From an uncultured Bacteroidales bacterium (GTDB lineage Bacteria > Bacteroidota > Bacteroidia > Bacteroidales > UBA932), in contig CAJODQ010000011.1 in the NCBI GenBank assembly GCA_905233345.1, positions 40,871 through 104,870 on the forward strand: a stretch of DNA of 64,000 nucleotides, given 5' to 3'. The position numbers and the translations under genes were made by a program. The notes under the pieces are model-generated. The model saw only the letters and a program-made list of their open reading frames with translations, had not been told where the DNA came from and did not search any database. This document shows, in pieces, positions 11,811-20,530 of the stretch. Positions within the stretch are counted from its first letter, which is position 1; every line of letters begins with the position of its first letter.

Positions 11811-11902
11811 GTGTTTACTGGGGCTCCGCCCCAAACCCTACCGCTCCGACCGGCTATTACACAAGGCTCTCCCGCTCGGTCTCCGCTAGCGGCTGATGCC
11901 GC
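11811..11902 (+). repeat. 92-bp interspersed repeat, copy 1
   Basis: Begins GTGTTTACTGGGGC and ends CGCTAGCGGCTGATGCCGC. It contains the palindromes GGGGCTCCGCCCC and CCGCTAGCGG. It aligns over its full length with copy 2 (inverted, 12021-12110) and copy 3 (inside dnaX). The frame starting at its third base-triplet stays open and gives TGAPPQTLPLRPA, close to the peptide the dnaX copy encodes. Confidence 0.88.
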
Positions 11903-12020
11903 AAGCAATAGCGAAGTGTGCTCATGGAGGGGTGTGACGGCGCTGGAGCGATTTTGGAGAAAAAGGAATGTGGGTGGACCCGTGCAGGGAGCGGTGCTTG
12001 CATGACGGCGTCTGTTTGAC

Positions 12021-12110
12021 GCGGCATCAGCCGCTAGCGAAGGCCGTTGTGAGGGCCTTTAGAATAGCAGGCCGTAGCGGTAGGGTTTGGGGCAGAGCCC
12101 CAGTAAACAC
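12021..12110 (-). repeat. 92-bp interspersed repeat, copy 2 (inverted)
   Basis: Reverse complement begins GTGTTTACTGGGGCTCTGCC and ends GCTAGCGGCTGATGCCGC, matching copy 1 with scattered substitutions and a two-base length difference in the middle. With copy 1 it could form a long imperfect hairpin around a 118-base spacer. Confidence 0.88.
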
Positions 12111-12293
12111 AGGAGGAGTTAGCCGTCAAGCGACCGGGTGAGCTCCTTTTTCGACAGCATGAGCGAGAGCGCGTTACATTCCGACAAAGCACACTTCGCA
12201 TTTTACAAAAATCAATATTCGTCATCGGAGAAAGTATTGCTTTTCTGCGGGCGGTGGGTGGAGCGGGCTTCGTATCTTGCGAGCAAAAAAGAT

Positions 12294-13400
12294 ATGGAGC
12301 CCGATCGCTTTGTCTGTTTGTGTGCGCTGAGCAAAGTCTTTGCGTACAAATGCGCCATCGGCCGGCAACTGATGGAAACCTTCGGTGGCCCCGAAGGTGT
12401 CTTCCGCACTCCGCCCCACACCCTTGCCACCGTCCTTCACAACGGTGAACTCTACCTCGACCTTCTCTTTGAACCGTCGCTGCTCGAATGGGCCGCCGAC
12501 GAAGTCGCCTGGGCCCGCAGCTATGGCATCCGTCTGCTCGGCCTCGACGACCCCGCCTATCCCCGGCGCCTGGCCGCCTGTGCCGACGCCCCACTGCTGC
12601 TCTACTGCAAAGGCGAAGCCGACCTCAATTCGTCGCGCGCTCTGGCCGTCGTCGGCACCCGCAAGGCCACCTGGACGGGCCGTGAAAGTTGCCGCCGCAT
12701 TGTCGGTCGACTGGCCGACCTGAATGAGAAACCCCTGATCGTCAGCGGTATGGCGCTGGGAATTGACGGCTGCGCCCATGCCGCCGCCATCGAGGCCGGC
12801 CTGCCGACCATCGGCGTGCTGCCCTGCGGCCTCGATGAAATCTATCCGCGTCAGCACCGCGAACTCGCGCGCCGCGCCCTCGAAAAGGGCGCCCTCGTCA
12901 CGGACTTTCCCCGCGGCACCCAGCCCATCGCCTATACCTTCCTGCGCCGCAACCGCATCATTGCCGGCCTGGCCGACGCAACTTTGTTGGTGGAGTCGTA
13001 CCAGAAGGGCGGCGGCCTGATCACCGCCTCCCTGGCTGCGTCGTACGAACGCGAGGTCTTCGCCGTTGCTGGCCGCATGACCGACGGCTCATTCTCTGGC
13101 TGCAATGAACTCATCGCCAGGCGGGAAGCGACCCTTGTATCCGACGCCGACACCATTCCCCTGACTATGGGCTGGATCTCCGCCCGGCAGCGCCGGGGCG
13201 CCGTGCCGCTCCTGCGCCCCGACGATCCGCCCGAACGCTGCCAGGTCCTCCGCTGCCTCGAAGCCCGCGCGCCGCTTTCCGTCGAGGAAGTCGCGGCCCT
13301 CACCAAGCTCGATCCCCGCGCCGTCAACCTGCTTCTGCTCGAACTCGAAATGGAGGGCCGGGTGGTGGCCGACGGAAACAAATTTTTCGTAACTTTGTAA
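12294..13400 (+). CDS. dprA: DNA-processing protein DprA
   Basis: Loads RecA on incoming single-stranded DNA during transformation; 368 aa from ATG 12294. The Rossmann-fold core is clear: VVGTRKATWTGRE near residue 120, SGMALGIDGCAHAAAIEAG near 150, GVLPCGLDEIYPRQH near 175, FLRRNRIIAGLADATLLVE near 215 and GGGLITASLA. The C-terminal 60 residues form the DprA winged helix. The frame is open further upstream (from 12138), but that part is not family-like and lies over the -7-like box TATCTTGC, so the later ATG is chosen. It heads an operon with tatD and asparaginase. Confidence 0.93.
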   Translation: MEPDRFVCLCALSKVFAYKCAIGRQLMETFGGPEGVFRTPPHTLATVLHNGELYLDLLFEPSLLEWAADEVAWARSYGIRLLGLDDPAYPRRLAACADAPLLLYCKGEADLNSSRALAVVGTRKATWTGRESCRRIVGRLADLNEKPLIVSGMALGIDGCAHAAAIEAGLPTIGVLPCGLDEIYPRQHRELARRALEKGALVTDFPRGTQPIAYTFLRRNRIIAGLADATLLVESYQKGGGLITASLAASYEREVFAVAGRMTDGSFSGCNELIARREATLVSDADTIPLTMGWISARQRRGAVPLLRPDDPPERCQVLRCLEARAPLSVEEVAALTKLDPRAVNLLLLELEMEGRVVADGNKFFVTL

Positions 13401-13402
13401 GA

Positions 13403-14170
13403 ATGTTGATCGACACCCACTGTCATCTCTACGACGAAGCCTTCCGCGACGATTTCGACGCGGTGCTTGCCCGCGCCCGGGAAGCCGGCCTTGGAGCCTG
13501 CGTCATGCCCGGCATCGACCGCGCCAGCCACGACGCCCTCGTGGCCATGGCCGACGCCCTGCCCGGCTTCGCCTTCCCCTGCATCGGCTTGCATCCGACC
13601 TCGGTGGGGGCGGACTGGGAGGAAGAGCTCGATTTCGTCCGTCAGCACCTAGGCGACCGCCGCTGGTACGCCATCGGCGAAATCGGCCTTGACGAGTACT
13701 GGTCGAAAGATTTCGTGAAACAGCAGATGCGCGTGCTGGCGGAACAGATCTGCCTGGCGGCCCGCCTGGATCTCCCGGTGATCATCCACCTGCGCGAGGC
13801 CACCGAAGACTTCCTGCGGGTGCTGGAAGACGTCCGTGGCGTGGAATTCCGCGGCGTGATGCACGCCTGGTCGGGCAGCTACGAGCTGTACCGCCGCCTG
13901 CTCGGCCTGGCCGACTTCAAGTTCGGCATCGGCGGGGTGGTGACCTATAAGAACGCCGGCGTTGCCGTGGCGCTCGAAAAAATGTCGCTCGACGACGTGA
14001 TTCTGGAGACCGACTGCCCCTGGCTCACGCCTGTTCCTTACCGCGGCAAGCGCAACGAGCCGTCCTATGTGCGGCTGGTCGCCGAAAAAGTAGCACAGAT
14101 CAAGGGCCTGACGCCGGAGGCGGTGGGGGAGACCACCACGGCCAACGCGCGCCGGCTTTTTAATTTATAG
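13403..14170 (+). CDS. TatD family metal-dependent hydrolase
   Basis: TatD/YcfH-type deoxyribonuclease of the amidohydrolase fold, 255 aa. Metal ligands: MLIDTHCHLYD (HxH at the start), GEIGLDEYW near residue 93 (Glu), IIHLREA near 128, HAWSGS near 155 and ETDCPWLTP near 203 (Asp). It begins two bases after the dprA stop, so the two are co-transcribed; this pairing suits a DNA uptake or repair role but TatD proteins have broader RNA and DNA 3'-exonuclease reports. Confidence 0.95.
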   Translation: MLIDTHCHLYDEAFRDDFDAVLARAREAGLGACVMPGIDRASHDALVAMADALPGFAFPCIGLHPTSVGADWEEELDFVRQHLGDRRWYAIGEIGLDEYWSKDFVKQQMRVLAEQICLAARLDLPVIIHLREATEDFLRVLEDVRGVEFRGVMHAWSGSYELYRRLLGLADFKFGIGGVVTYKNAGVAVALEKMSLDDVILETDCPWLTPVPYRGKRNEPSYVRLVAEKVAQIKGLTPEAVGETTTANARRLFNL

Positions 14171-14176
14171 CATACG

Positions 14177-15205
14177 ATGGACCGAAAGATTCTCCTTATC
14201 TACACAGGCGGCACGATCGGCATGAAGCTGGATCCCGAGACGCAGCTGCTCAAGCCCTTCGATTTCACCCAGATCACCCGCGAGGTGCCGGAACTCAAGA
14301 AATTCGGCTATGTCATCGACTCCCTGTCTTTCGACCCGGTCATCGACTCTTCCGACGTGAATCCCGCTTTCTGGATCAAGCTGGCCGGCATCATCCAGGC
14401 CAATTACGGCTTCTACGATGGTTTCGTGGTGCTCCACGGCACCGATACCATGGCGTACTCCGCCTCGGCCATGAGCTTCATGCTCGAGAATGTGGAGAAA
14501 CCCGTGATCTTCACCGGGAGCCAGCTTCCCATCGGCATGCTGCGGACCGACGGCAAGGAGAACCTCATCTCCTCGATCCAGCTCGCCGCCGAGCAGGATG
14601 CCGCGGGGCATCCGCGCATCTGCGAAGTCTGCATCTATTTCGACAGCCTGCTCTTCCGCGGCAACCGCACCTCGAAGTACAGCGCAGAGAATTTCAGCGC
14701 CTTCCGCTCGCCCAATTATCCGCCGCTGGCGGAGGTGGGCATCCACATCCGCTACAACGAGACAGCCATCTACCATCCCCGCCGCTGGGGCCGGCCGTTG
14801 CGTCTGCACACCCAGCTGGATACGCGGGTGGCCGTGCTGAAGATCTTCCCGGGGATCACCGAGCCCCTGGTGCACGCCGTGCTCTCGACGCCGGGCCTGC
14901 GTGCCGTGGTGCTGGAGACCTACGGCTCGGGCAACTCGCTCTCGGAACCCTGGTTCCTGGACGCGCTCAGCGCCTTTACCCGGGCGGGCGGCGTGATCGT
15001 CAACATTACCCAGTGCCAGGCTGGCGCGGTGGACATGTGCGCCTATGCCAACGGCGATATCCTCAAACAGGCGGGCCTGGTGAGCGGAAAAGACATGACC
15101 ACGGAAGCCGCGGTGACCAAATTATTTGTGCTTCTGGGGCAATATTCTGACAATAAGAAAGTTACTGAGAAATTTGAAAAAGGCGTCAGTGGAGAAATTT
15201 CTTAG
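14177..15205 (+). CDS. ansA: L-asparaginase, type I (cytoplasmic)
   Basis: Hydrolyses L-asparagine to aspartate and ammonia; 342 aa. Both active-site blocks are present: IYTGGTIGM near residue 8 (nucleophilic Thr) and VLHGTDTMAYSASAMSFML near 84 (second Thr and Asp), plus FTGSQLPIGMLRTDGKENL. No signal peptide is seen, which fits the low-affinity type I enzyme rather than periplasmic type II. It follows tatD by six bases. A 128-base AT-rich gap follows, with a GGCGG..CCGCC pairing too weak to call a terminator. Confidence 0.93.
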   Translation: MDRKILLIYTGGTIGMKLDPETQLLKPFDFTQITREVPELKKFGYVIDSLSFDPVIDSSDVNPAFWIKLAGIIQANYGFYDGFVVLHGTDTMAYSASAMSFMLENVEKPVIFTGSQLPIGMLRTDGKENLISSIQLAAEQDAAGHPRICEVCIYFDSLLFRGNRTSKYSAENFSAFRSPNYPPLAEVGIHIRYNETAIYHPRRWGRPLRLHTQLDTRVAVLKIFPGITEPLVHAVLSTPGLRAVVLETYGSGNSLSEPWFLDALSAFTRAGGVIVNITQCQAGAVDMCAYANGDILKQAGLVSGKDMTTEAAVTKLFVLLGQYSDNKKVTEKFEKGVSGEIS

Positions 15206-15333
15206 AAATAGTGTTACTTTCAAAAAAAAATATTAAATTGCAAAGAATTTTTGGCGGACTACGCGCCGCCCAAATGTAAAATAGAGACTATAACTATTTA
15301 AAATTCAGTGTTTAATAATTAATCAAAAAACCT

Positions 15334-16128
15334 ATGAAAAAAATTTTCATGTTTTTGGCAGTTATTGGCCTTCTGACCATTTCTGCTGAGTACCAGAAGA
15401 CTTTTGCACAGGATCAGCCTGCCGAGCAGACTGAAGCCGTTGCTCAAGCCAATGACGAGGTCGTCGATCCGTTCGCCGCAGGACCCAACGACACCCCGAT
15501 CCACCAGCAGCTGAAGAAGCTCTTCATCGAAGGTGGTGCCACCTTCATGGCCCTTGTGCTGTTGTGCCTCATCCTTGGTCTGGCTATCGCTATCGCGAAG
15601 ATCATTACGCTGAGTATCGCACAGAACAACAACCAGAAGCTTCTCGACAAAATCGAAGATTGCCTCAAGAACGAAGGTGTTGAAAAAGCTTTCGAGCTCT
15701 GCAAGAACACCCCGGGCCCGGTGGCACGTATTTTCACCCAGGGCCTTCTCCGCGTGAAAGACGGCCAGGGCATTGAAAAAGCTGAGAAATCGGTGATCGA
15801 ATACGGCTCCGTGGAAATGGGTAAACTCGAGAAGGGTCTCTCCTGGATCGGCTTGTTCATCGGTATCGCTCCGCAGTTGGGCTTCATGGGTACTGTGCTC
15901 GGTCTGATTCAGGCCTTCGACGCCATCGAGGTTGCTGGTGATATCAGCCCGGCACTGGTGGCAGGTGGTATGAAAGTCGCTCTGATCACGACCGTCGGTG
16001 GTCTGGTCGTCGCTATCATCCTCCAGCTCTTCTACAACTACATTATTTCCAAGATCGACACGATCGTCGTGGATATGGAAGACTCCTCCATCTCGCTCGT
16101 CGACATGCTGGTGAAATACAGCAAATAA
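15334..16128 (+). CDS. exbB: ExbB/TolQ/MotA-type proton channel protein
   Basis: Inner-membrane proton-channel subunit that, with ExbD, powers TonB; 264 aa. It starts with a cleavable signal-like segment (MKKIFMFLAVIGLLTISA) and a periplasmic Gln/Glu-rich stretch usual for Bacteroidetes ExbB, then three membrane spans near 70-90 (ATFMALVLLCLILGLAIA), 165-190 (GLFIGIAPQLGFMGTVLGLI, the MotA/ExbB signature) and 205-230 (ALVAGGMKVALITTVGGLVV). It leads an operon with a small membrane protein and two ExbD proteins. No exact -7 box is visible upstream. Confidence 0.93.
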   Translation: MKKIFMFLAVIGLLTISAEYQKTFAQDQPAEQTEAVAQANDEVVDPFAAGPNDTPIHQQLKKLFIEGGATFMALVLLCLILGLAIAIAKIITLSIAQNNNQKLLDKIEDCLKNEGVEKAFELCKNTPGPVARIFTQGLLRVKDGQGIEKAEKSVIEYGSVEMGKLEKGLSWIGLFIGIAPQLGFMGTVLGLIQAFDAIEVAGDISPALVAGGMKVALITTVGGLVVAIILQLFYNYIISKIDTIVVDMEDSSISLVDMLVKYSK

Positions 16129-16162
16129 GTAACAAAACACCAACCTTTTCACTGATTTTGTT

Positions 16163-16603
16163 ATGAAAGAAACGAACGAAAAAAGAGAGAACAGGCCTTG
16201 GAAGATTCTGGAATTGGTCCTCTTCCTGGTGTCGCTGGTGCTCTTCGTCGTCGTGTTCACGGCCAAGCCGACCACGACCGACAACGCGGCCCTCGATACC
16301 TTCTTGTATTGGATCTATTGCCTCCTCTTCCTGGCGCTCTGCGTGACCTTGCTCTTCCCGCTCTTCGGGGCGTTCAAGAGCAAGAAGAAGCTGTTGCGGC
16401 TGATCATTCTCATCTTGGCTGTCGTCGTGATCGTCGGTGGAGCATGGTTGCTTGCTCCCGGTACGCCGATCGAGACCAAAGCCACTGTTAACCCCGGCGA
16501 CTTCAAGTTCGCTGACATGGTTTTGTTTGTCACTTATCTCATGGTGGGTGCCGCTATCGTGGCGCTGTGCTGGAGTGCTGTCCGCAAAGCTGTGAAAAAA
16601 TAA
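16163..16603 (+). CDS. Four-helix membrane protein in the ExbB/ExbD operon
   Basis: 146 aa. I recognise no named domain. Four hydrophobic spans are visible at about 14-33, 43-70, 75-97 and 112-137, joined by short loops; the N-terminus is charged (MKETNEKRENRPWK). Proteins of this kind commonly sit between exbB and exbD in Bacteroidetes, so a structural or assembly role in the proton channel complex is an inference from place only. It starts 34 bases after exbB and ends 11 bases before the first exbD. Confidence 0.85.
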   Translation: MKETNEKRENRPWKILELVLFLVSLVLFVVVFTAKPTTTDNAALDTFLYWIYCLLFLALCVTLLFPLFGAFKSKKKLLRLIILILAVVVIVGGAWLLAPGTPIETKATVNPGDFKFADMVLFVTYLMVGAAIVALCWSAVRKAVKK

Positions 16604-16614
16604 GTATCTGAAGT

Positions 16615-17193
16615 ATGGCTAAGAAAAAGGTTCCTGAAATCAACGGCTCATCTATGGCGGATATTGCGTTCATCGCGCTGATATTCTTCTTGATGGTGAC
16701 CACGATGGACAAGGAGGAGGGTATCTCCCGTCTCCTTCCGCCCATCCCTCCTGAAGATCAGAAGATGGAGGACTTGAAGGTCAATCGTCGGAATATCATC
16801 CAGGTGAAAATCAATTCCAACGACAGATTGTTGGCCGGCAGTCAACCGATGGATGTCAGCCAGCTGAAGGACAAGATCAAAGAATTCATGACCAACCCTT
16901 ACGACGACCCGAACCTTCCTGAGAAAGAAGTTCAGGATATCCCGGGTCTCGGACCGGTTCCCGTTTCCAAAGGCGTCATTTCCCTACAGAATGACCGCGG
17001 TACCACGTACCAGGCCTACATCACCGTTCAGAACGAGTTGATCAAGGCCATCAACGAGCTCCGCGACGACTTCTCGATGAAGACCTTCGGAAAGAAATAC
17101 TCCAAGTTGAGTGAGGAGCAGCAGGAGATGGTTCGCAAGGCCGTCCCGCAGAAGATCTCCGAAGCGGAACCCAAGGACGTCAAGAAGAAATAG
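16615..17193 (+). CDS. exbD: ExbD/TolR biopolymer transport protein (first copy)
   Basis: Single-span proton-channel subunit, 192 aa. N-terminal span near residues 15-35 (SSMADIAFIALIFFLMVTTM) contains the proton-carrying Asp (MADIAF) typical of ExbD/TolR; the rest is periplasmic. It is longer than the second copy because of an inserted region at about 85-115 with a PGLGPVPVSKG loop. Two different ExbD paralogues in tandem are usual in Bacteroidetes TonB systems. Confidence 0.93.
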   Translation: MAKKKVPEINGSSMADIAFIALIFFLMVTTMDKEEGISRLLPPIPPEDQKMEDLKVNRRNIIQVKINSNDRLLAGSQPMDVSQLKDKIKEFMTNPYDDPNLPEKEVQDIPGLGPVPVSKGVISLQNDRGTTYQAYITVQNELIKAINELRDDFSMKTFGKKYSKLSEEQQEMVRKAVPQKISEAEPKDVKKK

Positions 17194-17204
17194 GAGAATT
17201 CAGT

Positions 17205-17687
17205 ATGGCTAAATTCATCAAAGAAAACAAAGGTGAACTTCCGCAGATGAATACCTCGTCCCTGCCGGACATCGTGTTCATCATCCTGATGTTCTTCATG
17301 GTGTGTACCTCCATGCGTCAGAATGAAACGAAGGTTCGCGTCACCACGCCGATGGCGACGGAGATCGCGAAACTCGACCGGAAGGACTTGGCTACTTATA
17401 TCTATATTGGAACGCCCTCGCAGCAGTACCAGAAAGAGTACGGTACGGATTCCCGTATCCAGCTCAACGACGTTATCGTGAAGGACAACAACGACCTCAG
17501 CCCGATCCGCGACTTCATCGCCGCAGAACGTGAGAAAATGTCCGAGGTCGACCGTCCGTTCATGCAGGTCAACATCAAGGCTGACAAAGACACCCGCATG
17601 GGTATCATCACCGACGTGAAGCAGGAGCTCCGTCGCTGCTCGGCCCTGAAGATCATGTATGGTGCACGCAAAGGCGCTGCAAAATAG
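17205..17687 (+). CDS. exbD: ExbD/TolR biopolymer transport protein (second copy)
   Basis: Second ExbD paralogue, 160 aa, 11 bases after the first. The span near residues 16-35 (SSLPDIVFIILMFFMVCTSM) holds the conserved Asp. The periplasmic part ends with the ExbD pattern VNIKADKDTRMGIITDVKQELR. It closes the operon, followed by a strong terminator. Confidence 0.94.
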   Translation: MAKFIKENKGELPQMNTSSLPDIVFIILMFFMVCTSMRQNETKVRVTTPMATEIAKLDRKDLATYIYIGTPSQQYQKEYGTDSRIQLNDVIVKDNNDLSPIRDFIAAEREKMSEVDRPFMQVNIKADKDTRMGIITDVKQELRRCSALKIMYGARKGAAK

Positions 17688-17702
17688 AAATTGATCGCAT
17701 CG

Positions 17703-17735
17703 AAGAAAGGGTGGTTTCGGGCCACCCTTTCTTTT
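17703..17735 (+). terminator. Terminator of the exb operon
   Basis: Stem AAGAAAGGGTGG / CCACCCTTTCTT (12 bp) with loop TTTCGGG, running into further T. It ends 15 bases before the alkaline phosphatase start. Confidence 0.92.
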
Positions 17736-17749
17736 ATCTATCAGACAAA

Positions 17750-18976
17750 ATGGCAATGAAGAAAACCCTCCATACCCTGGCAGCTGCCGCCCTGCTTCTT
17801 CTGGTGGCCTCCTGCACTCCGCAGGAAAAACACGCGAAATACGTCTTTTACTTTATCGGCGACGGCATGGGCTTCACCCATGTAGCGGCGGCGGAGGCCT
17901 ACCTGGCGCAGGAGCGCGGTGTGATCGGCATGGATCCGCTCTGCTTCACGCAGTTCCCGGTCCTGGGCCTGGCTACGACGTTCTCGGCCAGCAACATCAT
18001 CACCGACTCTTCGGCGGCTGGAACCGCCCTGTCGACCGGTGAGAAGACCACCAACGGCATGCTCTGCATCGCGCCGGACTCCACGACCCTCCTGACATCG
18101 ATCTCCTTCAAGATCCACGATGCCGGCTACAGCGTGGGCGTGATGTCCACGACGCCGATCAACCATGCCACGCCGGCCGCTTTCTTCGGCCACAACATCA
18201 AGCGCGGCAACTACTACGAGATCGGTAAGGAACTGCCCCGCGCCGGCTTTGAATTCTTCGCCGGTGGCGGCCTCTACCATCCCAAAGGCAAAGAAGGCGA
18301 TGCGGAAGTCGCACTCTGGGACATGATCCCCGAGGGGAACTATACGCTGGCTTACGGCTATGAAGATTTTCTGGCCAAGAAGGACGCCGACCACATCGTG
18401 CTGATCAAAGAGGAAGGATCAGAAGATATGTGCCCCTATGCCCTCGGCCGTCCCGAAGGCGCCCTGCAGCTGTCGGAGATCGTCGAAGCGGCCATCTCTG
18501 TGCTGGAACGCAATCCGAAGGGTTTCTTCCTCATGGCGGAAGGCGGTCTGATTGATTGGGCCGCACACAGCCAGGACCTGGCCGGCACCATCTTCGAAGT
18601 CCTCGACTTCGACAAGGCCATCGCCGTGGCGAACGCCTTCTATGAGCGCCATCCCGACGAGACCCTGATCGTGGTGACCGCCGACCACGAGACCGGCGGC
18701 CTCGCACTGGGTCGCAAAGGCTACACCTACGACTTGACCGTGGTCGACGACATCCAGAATCCGTCGGCTCCGACCAGCGTGGAAGAATACATGAACAGTC
18801 CCAAGGCCATCGACAGCGTCAACGAAAAGGCACGCGTCGGTTGGACGACCTTTTCCCATTGTGGTGGACCGGTTCCGGTCTGGGCCAAGGGCGTGGGTTC
18901 GGCCCAGTTCGCCGGCCGGCAGGACAACACCGACATTCCCAAGAAAGTCTGCGCCGCCATGGGCGTGCAGTTCTAA
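17750..18976 (+). CDS. Alkaline phosphatase, lipoprotein
   Basis: PhoA-family phosphomonoesterase, 408 aa. It opens MAMKKTLHTLAAAALLLL with lipobox VASC, so it is lipid-anchored outside the cytoplasm. Active site: FIGDGMGFTHV (metal Asp), TDSSAAGTALSTGEKT (Ser nucleophile), ADHETGGLALG and FSHCGGPVPVWAKG (metal ligands). Start at 17750 or at MKK 17756; the open frame upstream of 17750 covers the exb terminator and is not used. It is ten bases before the GHL10 gene. No phosphate-box type operator is evident. Confidence 0.93.
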   Translation: MAMKKTLHTLAAAALLLLVASCTPQEKHAKYVFYFIGDGMGFTHVAAAEAYLAQERGVIGMDPLCFTQFPVLGLATTFSASNIITDSSAAGTALSTGEKTTNGMLCIAPDSTTLLTSISFKIHDAGYSVGVMSTTPINHATPAAFFGHNIKRGNYYEIGKELPRAGFEFFAGGGLYHPKGKEGDAEVALWDMIPEGNYTLAYGYEDFLAKKDADHIVLIKEEGSEDMCPYALGRPEGALQLSEIVEAAISVLERNPKGFFLMAEGGLIDWAAHSQDLAGTIFEVLDFDKAIAVANAFYERHPDETLIVVTADHETGGLALGRKGYTYDLTVVDDIQNPSAPTSVEEYMNSPKAIDSVNEKARVGWTTFSHCGGPVPVWAKGVGSAQFAGRQDNTDIPKKVCAAMGVQF

Positions 18977-18985
18977 ACGGATTTG

Positions 18986-20521
18986 ATGAGACGCTTTCTC
19001 ACTCTTTGTCTGATCGTGCTGCTGGCAGTTCCCGCGTTTTCGCAGGAGCTGCCCAAGCGCGAATTTCGCGGAGCGTGGCTGCATATCGTCGGCAACCAGC
19101 AGATCAAGACCCTCACCCGGGAGCAGATCCAGGACTGGTTCACCGCTACGCTGGACAGCCTGCAGGACATGGGCTGCAATGCCGTGATCTTCCAGGTCCG
19201 GCCGCAGGCCGATGCCTTTTATGCATCGGACATCGAGCCCTGGACCCGCTTCCTGACCGGTGAGCAGGGCGTCGCCCCCGATCCCTTCTGGGATCCCCTC
19301 CAATTCATGATCGAGCAGTGCCATGCCCGCGGCATGGAGCTGCACGCCTGGTTGAATCCCTACCGGGTGACGTCGAACGACCAGGAACAGTTGCATCCCG
19401 ACCATCTCTACTTTAAGAAGCCCGAGATTTTCAAGCGCTACGGGAAGCAACTCTATTTCGATCCGGGTGAACCGGAAGCCATTGCGCATACCGTGCGCGT
19501 GATTGCCGACATCGTAAACCGCTACGATGTCGACGCCATTCATTTCGACGACTATTTCTATCCCTATCCCGTGGAATTCGAGGAATTCCACGACGACAGC
19601 TCGTTCAGCAAGTACGGCGCAGCCCAGGGCTTCGAGTACTGGCAGAAGAACGAATGGCGCCGGCACAACGTGGAGACGTTGATCCATGCGGTCAACGATA
19701 CCATCAAGGCCATCAAGCCGTGGGTGCGTTTCGGCATCTCGCCTTTCGGCATTCACCGCAACAAGAAAGATACGCCCGATGGCAGCGGCAGCGATACGGA
19801 CGGGCTCTCGAACTACGAGCAGCTCTTCGCCGACGTGCCGGCCTGGGCGGAAAAAGGCTACATCGACTACATCGTGCCGCAGCTCTACTGGCGGATCGGC
19901 TTCGCCCGTGCGGACTACGATGTGTTGATCCACTGGTGGAACGACCAGAACTACAAAGGACAACTCTATATCGGCCAGAGCATCTCGACCTTCAGCGCGC
20001 CCGACCTGGACAATCCGGACGTCACGCAGACGGCCCGCAAGATGCAGCTGGTCCGTGATCTTCCCAACGTCGACGGCAACGTATGGTGGCCCGGATGGTC
20101 GCTGGCGCCCCAGGCGCAGCCCTGGTATGCGCCCCGGCCCGCTCCGGCCGACGCCCGGCCTTTCGCGCTGCAGGATTCCCTCCGCACGGTCTATCAGCGT
20201 GACCTGGCCCTGATCCCCGCCTATACCGATCTGGATGCAATCGCGCCTGAGGCCGTGGCTTCCATCAAGATTTCCGGCAAGGGCCTCTCCTGGGAGCCCG
20301 TGGCGACGGACGATGTGTTGCAGCAACCGCATTTCTATGTGGTCTACCGCTTCGGCGCCGGCGAGCCCGTTGACCTGACGCGCAGCAGCGCCATTGTGAA
20401 GATCACCCGTGACACGCACTACAAGCCCGCTGAGAAACGGGACGGCCATCATCAGTATGTGGTGACGGTGGTTGACAAGTGCTGGAACGAAAGCCCCGCA
20501 TCGACAATTATCAAATGGTAA
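18986..20521 (+). CDS. Secreted glycosidase-like protein, GHL10 family
   Basis: Protein of the glycosyl-hydrolase-like 10 family (DUF187, YngK type), 511 aa. A cleavable signal peptide (MRRFLTLCLIVLLAVPAFSQ) is followed by a TIM-barrel with REFRGAWLHIVGNQQ, VIFQVRPQADAFYAS, HAWLNPYRVTS, DAIHFDDYFYPYP and FGISPFGIHRN. The last 90 residues look like a fibronectin-III-type domain. The family is thought to act on peptidoglycan or glycans, with few proven substrates. The ATG at 18986 is used; the TTG just before adds nothing. It is nine bases after the phosphatase and nine before asnS. Confidence 0.88.
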   Translation: MRRFLTLCLIVLLAVPAFSQELPKREFRGAWLHIVGNQQIKTLTREQIQDWFTATLDSLQDMGCNAVIFQVRPQADAFYASDIEPWTRFLTGEQGVAPDPFWDPLQFMIEQCHARGMELHAWLNPYRVTSNDQEQLHPDHLYFKKPEIFKRYGKQLYFDPGEPEAIAHTVRVIADIVNRYDVDAIHFDDYFYPYPVEFEEFHDDSSFSKYGAAQGFEYWQKNEWRRHNVETLIHAVNDTIKAIKPWVRFGISPFGIHRNKKDTPDGSGSDTDGLSNYEQLFADVPAWAEKGYIDYIVPQLYWRIGFARADYDVLIHWWNDQNYKGQLYIGQSISTFSAPDLDNPDVTQTARKMQLVRDLPNVDGNVWWPGWSLAPQAQPWYAPRPAPADARPFALQDSLRTVYQRDLALIPAYTDLDAIAPEAVASIKISGKGLSWEPVATDDVLQQPHFYVVYRFGAGEPVDLTRSSAIVKITRDTHYKPAEKRDGHHQYVVTVVDKCWNESPASTIIKW

Positions 20522-20530
20522 CACGATAAA

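Larger units (their letters stand above)
11706..12293. other. Gene-free interval with an inverted repeat pair
   Basis: No credible gene lies between the queA terminator and the dprA start. The interval holds two copies of a roughly 92-bp repeat in opposite orientation (11811-11902 and 12021-12110), a hairpin GCGTC-TGTTT-GACGC between them, and a second perfect 12-bp inverted repeat outside them (GCGAAGTGTGCT at 11911-11922; AGCACACTTCGC at 12188-12199). The last 110 bases before dprA are less GC-rich and carry a near-consensus -7 box TATCTTGC (12273-12280). Confidence 0.8.

Noticed and set aside
11718..12005. A 95-codon + strand open frame in the gene-free interval
   Set aside because: It is made largely of repeat copy 1 and follows a terminator with no promoter box. 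It is kept only as evidence that the repeat stays open in this frame.
12138..12293. An N-terminal extension of dprA
   Set aside because: The extra 52 residues are not family-like and cross the probable -7 box; the ATG at 12294 gives normal DprA length.
15250..15272. A GGCGG..CCGCC hairpin after the asparaginase gene
   Set aside because: Only five pairs with an eight-base loop and no T-run on the + strand, so not called a terminator.
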